A DNA stretch of 64,000 nucleotides, taken from assembly GCA_017549815.1 (NCBI GenBank), contig JAFYNH010000007.1, positions 62,001-126,000 of the forward strand, read 5' to 3'. The notes under the pieces were generated by a model, which made no database searches, was not told the DNA's origin, and worked only from the letters and a program-made list of their open reading frames with translations. Each line of letters opens with the position of its first letter. Within the stretch, counting starts at the first letter, position 1. Positions 58,856 to 64,000 of this stretch are shown here, piece after piece. A program made the position numbers and the translations under genes. This stretch comes from Selenomonadaceae bacterium (lineage in GTDB: Bacteria; Bacillota; Negativicutes; Selenomonadales; Selenomonadaceae).

Positions 58856-60391
58856 TTATTTCATAGTGACAAGGGATTTGCCCGTCATCTCGGAAGGAAT
58901 TTCCATGCCCGCCATAGTCAGGAGAGTCGGAGCAACGTCGCAAAGTGCACCGTCTTTGACTTCGGCAACTCTGTCACTGACAACGATAATCGGTACAGGA
59001 TTCGTCGTGTGAGCCGTGAACGGTTCCTTAAGCTTGTAATCGAACATTTGATCCGCGTTGCCGTGATCCGCGATAATGACGACTTCGCCGCCGACTTTCT
59101 TCATGCAAGCGATAAATATTCCGACGCAGGTGTCAACGGTTTCGACAGCTTGAACTGCCGCCTTCATAACGCCCGTATGCCCGACCATATCGCCATTTGC
59201 GTAGTTGAGGATAATGAAGTCGTATTTCTCGGAAAGAATAGCCTCAGCAACTTTTAAAGTGACTGTCGGCGCACTCATATCGGGTTTAAGGTCGTAAGTC
59301 GCAACTTTCGGGCTGTTGACAAGGATTCTGTCTTCGTATTCGTAAGGCTTTTCGACGCCGCCATTAAAGAAGAAAGTAACGTGAGCATATTTTTCCGTTT
59401 CGGCAATACGCAACTGATTCAAGCGCACCTTGCTGATAACTTCGCCCAAGCCGTTTCGAACACTTTCGGGCGGATAAGCAACGTCGACATTCAAGCCTTC
59501 CTCGTATTGCGTCATGGTTGCAAAAGGAATGCCAACAATTTCTTCGACACGCGGGAAACCGTCAAAAGCTTTATCCGTGAAGGCATGAGTCAATTCGCGA
59601 GCGCGGTCGGGGCGGAAGTTGAAGAAAATAATTCCGTCGTCCTTGCCGATACCGGGATAATCGCCGATAACAACGGGATTGACAAATTCGTCAGTAACTT
59701 TGGCGTCGTAGGAAGCTTTAATCGCAACGTCGGAGGAAGGTTGTTTAGGAGCGTCGGCTTTAGCAATGGCGTCATAAGCCTTTTGAACTCTGTCCCAACG
59801 TTTATCTCTGTCCATTGCGTAGTAGCGACCGCTGATTGTAGCGATTTGTCCCGCGCCGATTTCTTTAATCTTAGCCTCAAGGTCGGCAAGATATTCTGCG
59901 GCAGAACTCGGCGGAACGTCGCGCCCGTCAAGGAAAGCATGGACGTAAACTTTTGCAACGCCCTTTTTCTTGGCGAGTTGAAGTAATCCGTAAAGATGGT
60001 CGGTATGGCTATGAACGCCGCCCGGCGAAACCAAACCCATTAAATGGAGTGCGCCGCCGCTTGCCGAAGCTTTATCGATAACGCCGACAAGTGCTTTATT
60101 CTCGAAAAAGTCGCCGTCGCGAATTGCTTTGGTTATTTTCGTAAGCGGCTGATAAATAATTCTGCCCGCGCCAATATTCATATGACCGACTTCGGAGTTG
60201 CCCATTTGTCCGTCGGGAAGTCCGACATATTCGCCCGAAGCTTGAAGTTTTGCGTGGGGATAATTTTTAATAAGGTCGTCGAGAACGGGCGTATTGCCGA
60301 CTTGAATCGCGTTGAATTTATCCTTAGCCTCGCCAATTCCCCAGCCGTCCATAATGATTAAACAAATCGGTGCATTTTTAATTTTTGCCAT
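58856..60391 (-). CDS. gpmI: 2,3-bisphosphoglycerate-independent phosphoglycerate mutase
   Basis: Glycolysis: 3-phosphoglycerate to 2-phosphoglycerate with two Mn ions. N-terminal metal site LIIMDGWGIGEAKDKFNAIQ, phosphoserine loop QMGNSEVGHMNIGAGR, GVHSHTDHLYGL, GRYYAMDRDKRWDR and C-terminal IADHGNADQM with FTAHTTNPVP. 511 residues from ATG 60391 (GGAGAG site). Last gene of the gap-pgk/tpiA-gpmI cluster. Confidence 0.97.
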   Translation of the reverse strand: MAKIKNAPICLIIMDGWGIGEAKDKFNAIQVGNTPVLDDLIKNYPHAKLQASGEYVGLPDGQMGNSEVGHMNIGAGRIIYQPLTKITKAIRDGDFFENKALVGVIDKASASGGALHLMGLVSPGGVHSHTDHLYGLLQLAKKKGVAKVYVHAFLDGRDVPPSSAAEYLADLEAKIKEIGAGQIATISGRYYAMDRDKRWDRVQKAYDAIAKADAPKQPSSDVAIKASYDAKVTDEFVNPVVIGDYPGIGKDDGIIFFNFRPDRARELTHAFTDKAFDGFPRVEEIVGIPFATMTQYEEGLNVDVAYPPESVRNGLGEVISKVRLNQLRIAETEKYAHVTFFFNGGVEKPYEYEDRILVNSPKVATYDLKPDMSAPTVTLKVAEAILSEKYDFIILNYANGDMVGHTGVMKAAVQAVETVDTCVGIFIACMKKVGGEVVIIADHGNADQMFDYKLKEPFTAHTTNPVPIIVVSDRVAEVKDGALCDVAPTLLTMAGMEIPSEMTGKSLVTMK

Positions 60392-60420
60392 TCCTAGCAC
60401 TCTCCTTTGAATTGAAGAAA

Positions 60421-60474
60421 AGCCGCCAACCTAACAACTAGCAACTAGTTACTAGCCACTAAATTGGCGGCTCA
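60421..60474. terminator. inverted repeat with a heptamer array in its loop
   Basis: AGCCGCCAA / TTGGCGGCT, a perfect 9-bp stem whose loop is a heptamer array (ACTAGCA, ACTAGTT, ACTAGCC; 60431-60462). On the reverse strand it is followed by TTTTCTTC, so it may be a weak terminator between the coiled-coil gene and gpmI. Confidence 0.6.
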
Positions 60475-60503
60475 ACTCATTTATCCGATTGAAACTCTCC
60501 CAG

Positions 60504-60839
60504 CTACTTCAAGAAAACAGCGACGACCATTGCGGCGATACCGATTATGGTGACGATAGACATATTGCGGACATGTTGCCCCATGCTTTCAATCTTTGTA
60601 TCCATATTGTCCATCTTCGCATAGATATTTTTTTGCATTTCTTTCATGTCTTGGCGCATTTCTCGCATATCGTCATCATGCTTTTTTCGCATTTCTCGCA
60701 TATCGTCATCTTGTCTTTTGCGTGCCGCCCGACTTTCCTCAATGAACATATCCAGCTTGGTTATTACGTTGCTTACTTGCTGTTCAAGAGACGTAACTCT
60801 ATTTTCCAGCTTGTCAACTCGCGTTTCAAGGTCAGTCAT
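60504..60839 (-). CDS. coiled-coil protein with C-terminal membrane anchor
   Basis: Not recognised by name. 111 residues: coiled coil (TDLETRVDKLENRVTSLEQQ), a short duplicated segment (DDDMREMRKKH, DDDMREMRQDM) and a C-terminal membrane helix (IVTIIGIAAMVVAVFL). Tail-anchored topology is likely. It sits inside the glycolytic cluster between pgk-tpiA and gpmI. ATG 60839; a GTG at 60848 is too close to the ribosome site. Confidence 0.75.
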   Translation of the reverse strand: MTDLETRVDKLENRVTSLEQQVSNVITKLDMFIEESRAARKRQDDDMREMRKKHDDDMREMRQDMKEMQKNIYAKMDNMDTKIESMGQHVRNMSIVTIIGIAAMVVAVFLK

Positions 60840-60890
60840 GATAATCACCGCCTTTCCGTTAGTTTAGAAGGAGTTTCGTTTAGTCAAAAC

Positions 60891-62828
60891 TTAGAAGTTG
60901 ACAATCGCGCTGAAATCTTGAGATTTGAGTGATGCGCCGCCGACCAATGCGCCGTCAACGTTAGGTTGTTGCATAAGGTCTTTAATCGTGGTGGGTTTGA
61001 CGGAGCCGCCGTATTGAATGCGAATTGCGTCAGCCGCCTCTTGACCGAATTTCTTCGCAACAGCTTCGCGGATAGCTTTGCAGACTTCCTCAGCCTGTTC
61101 AAAGGTCGCAGTTTTGCCGGTGCCAATAGCCCAAATCGGCTCGTAAGCGATAACGAGTTTCTTAACCTCTGCGGGTTTGAATCCGTCAAGGTCTTTGTCA
61201 ATCTGTCCGACAACGTGCTCGATATATTTGCCGGATTCACGAATCTCAAGGGACTCGCCACAGCAGATTATCGGAGTAATGCCCGCGTTGAAAGCGGCTT
61301 TAGCGCGTTTGTTGACGCCTTCATCGGTTTCGCCGAAATAGTCGCGGCGTTCGCTGTGTCCAAGAATGACATAATCAACGCCGATTTCGTTAAGCATACC
61401 GGTTGAAATTTCGCCCGTGTACGCGCCTTTAGCTTCCCAGTGAACGTTCTGCGCGGCAACGTGAATGTTGGTAGATTTAACTGCATTGGCAACAGCAGCA
61501 AGCGCGGTAGCAGTCGGAGCAACGACAACGCGGCATTCAGCATTTTTGACGAGCGGAATCAATTCTTCAACGAGTTTAACGCCGTCTTTAATGGTGTTGT
61601 TCATCTTCCAGTTGCCCGCGATAATCGGGGTGCGTCCTACGCCGTCAATCGCGTCGATACCGGGCAGAACTTTGCCTTCGAGATATTCGAGGGTTGCGCC
61701 GCCGCCTGTGGAAATGTGGGAGATTTTCTTATCGAGACCGGTTTTCTTCAAAGCCGCAATGGAGTCGCCGCCGCCGACGATTGAAATTGCGCCTTTTTCG
61801 GTAGCCTCAGCAACAGCCGCCGCAACTGCAAGCGTGCCTTTTGCAAAGTTATCAAATTCAAAAACGCCCATAGGTCCATTCCAAATAATCGTCTTTGCGC
61901 CTTCGAGAGCTTTAACGTATTCTTTGGAAGTTTCTTCGCCGCTGTCGAGACCCATCCAGTCAGCGGGGCATTGGTCAACAGGAACGGTTTTGAATTCAGC
62001 ATCAGCCGCGAATTTGTTAGCAACAACGAGGTCGACGGGCAGAACAACTTTAACGCCTTTAGCTTCAGCTTTGGCAAGGAGTTCTTTAGCAAGTTCGATT
62101 TTATCAACTTCGAGGAGCGAGGTACCGACTTCGTAGCCTTTAGCCTTGTCGAAGGTGTGAGCCATGCCGCCGCCGATAATGATCGTGTCGACTTTATCAA
62201 TCATGTTGCTGATAACGCCGATTTTGTCAGAGACTTTCGCGCCGCCGATAATGCCGACAAACGGACGTTGCGGATTCTCAAGGGTTTTGCCGATGTAGTT
62301 AATTTCTTTTTCCATGAGGAAACCAGACGCGGTTTCAAGGAAATGGGTAATGCCGACGTTGGAGGCGTGAGCGCGATGAGCCATGCCGAAAGCGTCATTA
62401 ACAGCAATGTCAGCAAGCGCAGCGAGTTGTTTCGCGAATTTGGGATTGTTTTTCTTTTCTTCCTTGTGATAGCGAAGGTTCTCAAGCAAGAGGATTTCGC
62501 CGGGTTGGAGTTCAGCCGCCGCTTTTTCTGCGGGTTCGCCAATGCAATCTTCAACCCATTTAACTTCTCTGCCGAGAATCTCAGCGAGTTTTTTGGCAAT
62601 GGGTTTGGTGGAGAATTTGGGTTCACGCGCTTCGGTAGGTCTGCCGAGATGGCAACCGATAACGACTGCCGCGCCTTGTTCGAGCAGATAGTTAAGAGTC
62701 GGGAGCGTCGCGTCAATGCGTTTGGTGTTGGTGATGTTCTGGTTTTCGTCCATAGGAACGTTGTAATCGACGCGAAGGAATACCTTTTTGCCCTTCAAGT
62801 TGATGTCGCGAATGTTTTTCTTATTCAT
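60891..62828 (-). CDS. pgk: fused phosphoglycerate kinase - triosephosphate isomerase
   Basis: 645 residues in one frame: PGK (1-395; [46 protein letters not shown], nucleotide site [16 protein letters not shown]) joined by about ten residues ([10 protein letters not shown]) to a complete triosephosphate isomerase ([10 protein letters not shown] with the Lys, [13 protein letters not shown] with the His, [16 protein letters not shown] with the Glu, YGGSVKP). Both catalytic sets are intact. Such PGK-TIM fusions are known from Thermotoga. The ATG at 62828 follows GGAGG; the frame start at 62843 lies in that site. Confidence 0.96.
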   Translation of the reverse strand: MNKKNIRDINLKGKKVFLRVDYNVPMDENQNITNTKRIDATLPTLNYLLEQGAAVVIGCHLGRPTEAREPKFSTKPIAKKLAEILGREVKWVEDCIGEPAEKAAAELQPGEILLLENLRYHKEEKKNNPKFAKQLAALADIAVNDAFGMAHRAHASNVGITHFLETASGFLMEKEINYIGKTLENPQRPFVGIIGGAKVSDKIGVISNMIDKVDTIIIGGGMAHTFDKAKGYEVGTSLLEVDKIELAKELLAKAEAKGVKVVLPVDLVVANKFAADAEFKTVPVDQCPADWMGLDSGEETSKEYVKALEGAKTIIWNGPMGVFEFDNFAKGTLAVAAAVAEATEKGAISIVGGGDSIAALKKTGLDKKISHISTGGGATLEYLEGKVLPGIDAIDGVGRTPIIAGNWKMNNTIKDGVKLVEELIPLVKNAECRVVVAPTATALAAVANAVKSTNIHVAAQNVHWEAKGAYTGEISTGMLNEIGVDYVILGHSERRDYFGETDEGVNKRAKAAFNAGITPIICCGESLEIRESGKYIEHVVGQIDKDLDGFKPAEVKKLVIAYEPIWAIGTGKTATFEQAEEVCKAIREAVAKKFGQEAADAIRIQYGGSVKPTTIKDLMQQPNVDGALVGGASLKSQDFSAIVNF

Positions 62829-62867
62829 GAAAAAACCTCCCAAAAATTTTTAACCATTAATCGAAAA

Positions 62868-62900
62868 CGACTCGGCTCAACATTGACGAAGAGCCGAGCC
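62868..62900 (-). promoter_or_regulatory. stem-loop between gap and pgk-tpiA
   Basis: CTCGGCTC (62871-62878) / GAGCCGAG (62891-62898), a perfect 8-bp stem. Only a short T stretch follows on the reverse strand, so it may be a partial terminator or an mRNA-processing hairpin that sets the gap-to-pgk ratio. Confidence 0.5.
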
Positions 62901-62933
62901 GCTGTCCTAACCGTGCCTAATTGCCAAAAAATC

Positions 62934-63962
62934 TTACTTCAATTCTGCGAAATACTTAATGGTGCGAACCATTTGGCTGGTGTAGCTGTTTTCATTGTCG
63001 TACCAGGAAACGACTTGAACGAGGGTGTTACCGTCGCCGATGGGGCTAACCATAGTTTGGGTTGCGTCGAAGAGCGAACCGAATCTCATGCCAATGATGT
63101 CGCTGGAAACGATTTCTTCATCGCAATAGCCGAAGGATTCGTTAGCCGCTGCTTTCATAGCGTCATTGATTTGCTCTTTGGTGACTTCGCCTTTAACAAC
63201 TGCGAAAAGCAGAGTGGTCGAGCCAGTCGGGGTCGGGATACGTTGTGCTGCGCCGATGAGTTTGCCCTTCAATTCGGGGATAACGAGACCGATAGCTTTA
63301 GCTGCGCCGGTGCTGTTGGGAACGATATTGCATGCGCCTGCGCGGGAGCGACGGAGGTCACCTTTACGCTGCGGACCGTCGAGAATCATTTGGTCGCCAG
63401 TGTAAGCGTGAATGGTAGCCATAATGCCGCTTTGAATCGGGGCGAGTTTGTGAAGAGCTTGAGTCATAGGAGCCAAGCAGTTAGTGGTGCAGGATGCCGC
63501 CGAAAGAACTTTTACGTCGGGGGTAAGGGTTTGATGATTGACGTTGTAAACGATTGTCGGGAGGTCATTACCAGCAGGAGCCGAGATAACGACTTTTTTC
63601 GCGCCAGCTTCCAAGTGAGCAGAAGCTTTTTCTTTGCTGGTGTAGAAGCCTGTGCATTCGAGGACAACGTCGACTTCGTGTTTGCCCCAGGGGATTTCTT
63701 TCGCGTCTTTGATAGCATAGATGATGATCTCTTTGCCGTCGACGACGATAGAGTTTTCTTTAGCCTCGACAGTGTGTTTGCCTTCGCCGATCTTGCCGCA
63801 GAAACCGCCTTGCGCGGTGTCATACTTCAGAAGGTGAGCGAGCATTTTCGGGCTGGTGAGGTCGTTGATAGCGACAACTTCGTAGCCCTCAGCGTCAAAC
63901 ATTTGACGGAACGCAAGACGACCAATACGACCGAAACCATTGATAGCAACTTTAACAGCCAT
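62934..63962 (-). CDS. gap: glyceraldehyde-3-phosphate dehydrogenase
   Basis: Glycolytic NAD-dependent enzyme. Rossmann start [17 protein letters not shown], catalytic cysteine [32 protein letters not shown] and the C-terminal [15 protein letters not shown]. 342 residues. ATG 63962 after AGGGAGGT, near the right edge. First gene of the cluster; its promoter lies outside or at the very edge. Confidence 0.98.
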   Translation of the reverse strand: MAVKVAINGFGRIGRLAFRQMFDAEGYEVVAINDLTSPKMLAHLLKYDTAQGGFCGKIGEGKHTVEAKENSIVVDGKEIIIYAIKDAKEIPWGKHEVDVVLECTGFYTSKEKASAHLEAGAKKVVISAPAGNDLPTIVYNVNHQTLTPDVKVLSAASCTTNCLAPMTQALHKLAPIQSGIMATIHAYTGDQMILDGPQRKGDLRRSRAGACNIVPNSTGAAKAIGLVIPELKGKLIGAAQRIPTPTGSTTLLFAVVKGEVTKEQINDAMKAAANESFGYCDEEIVSSDIIGMRFGSLFDATQTMVSPIGDGNTLVQVVSWYDNENSYTSQMVRTIKYFAELK

Positions 63963-64000
63963 TTAAAAATACCTCCCTATACTTTGAAAACTCTTGAAAA

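Noticed and set aside
61465..62136. 223-codon open frame on the forward strand
   Set aside because: It lies wholly within pgk-tpiA on the opposite strand; low-complexity Ser/Ala/Thr sequence, no start signal.
1..64000. Prophage or conjugative element
   Set aside because: No integrase, capsid, terminase, portal, relaxase or type IV coupling gene is seen in the window.

Overview
The window looks like chromosomal DNA of an anaerobic, flagellated bacterium, most likely a diderm Firmicute of the Negativicutes/Selenomonadales kind. The reasons are a moderate-GC, AT-rich intergenic sequence with strong AGGAGG ribosome sites and many TTG/GTG starts, flagellar genes, [NiFe]-hydrogenase maturation genes (hypCDE), anaerobic-type cobalamin genes, a rubrerythrin fusion, radical-SAM enzymes and Firmicute-style DNA-repair genes. 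The taxonomic guess is inference; no rRNA gene is present.

Layout. 1-2.7 kb: reverse-strand flagellar operon flgB-flgC-fliE-fliF (fliF runs off the left edge). 2.9-9.9 kb: ROK sugar kinase, methionine importer metN-metI, an IscB (OMEGA) element with its guide-RNA region directly after the metI stop, a siderophore/B12-type ABC ATPase, and recG. 10-13.9 kb: a BrnT/BrnA-like toxin-antitoxin pair, two paralogous small proteins, an acyl-CoA ligase and a PHP phosphoesterase. 14-17.7 kb: two tandem MNT/HEPN pairs overlapping priA. 17.7-24 kb: a 1238-residue actin/Hsp70-fold protein, RNase Z and a lone TnpB element. 23.9-28.3 kb: hypC-hypD-hypE and a PTS-type PRD regulator.

28.4-36.2 kb is the most unusual part. 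One tight six-gene operon has three dynamin-like GTPases (two resembling the Leo dynamins, one of them LeoA-like with a hydrophobic paddle), a membrane-anchored coiled-coil protein with a Tyr/Ser/Asp-rich segment, a SPASM radical-SAM enzyme and a B12-binding radical-SAM enzyme. Leo-type dynamins alone are known from enterotoxigenic E. coli and, as I recall, from the Eleos antiphage system. I do not know of a version with two embedded radical-SAM enzymes. It is the best candidate here for an undescribed system.

36.2-46.7 kb: a four-module flavin reductase/rubredoxin/rubrerythrin fusion, a second BrnT/BrnA-like pair bracketed by direct repeats, an exported TPR protein with nearly identical 102-bp repeats, a GlnQ-type ATPase, a FlgF/FlgG-type rod protein, ThpR, pyrF-pyrE-recN, a P-loop/Gls24-like protein and a zinc-ribbon protein. 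46.8-54.9 kb: tRNA-Gly, cobM and cbiG, small membrane proteins, an EamA exporter with an ABC-3 permease, a two-gene unknown locus behind a promoter with a 15-T spacer, a DUF1850 protein, a Tat-type GH13 glucosidase and a HAD phosphatase. 54.9-64 kb: a second acyl-CoA ligase, SH3b and SYLF exported proteins, a glycosyltransferase-like protein, and the reverse-strand glycolytic cluster gap, fused pgk-tpiA, a coiled-coil membrane protein and gpmI.

A family of degenerate 7-bp repeats (units like TAGGAAT, TAGGAAC, TAGGGAT, often arranged head-to-head) occurs at a dozen places. It often begins exactly at gene ends and supplies the stop codon, and in one place it lies inside a coding sequence.
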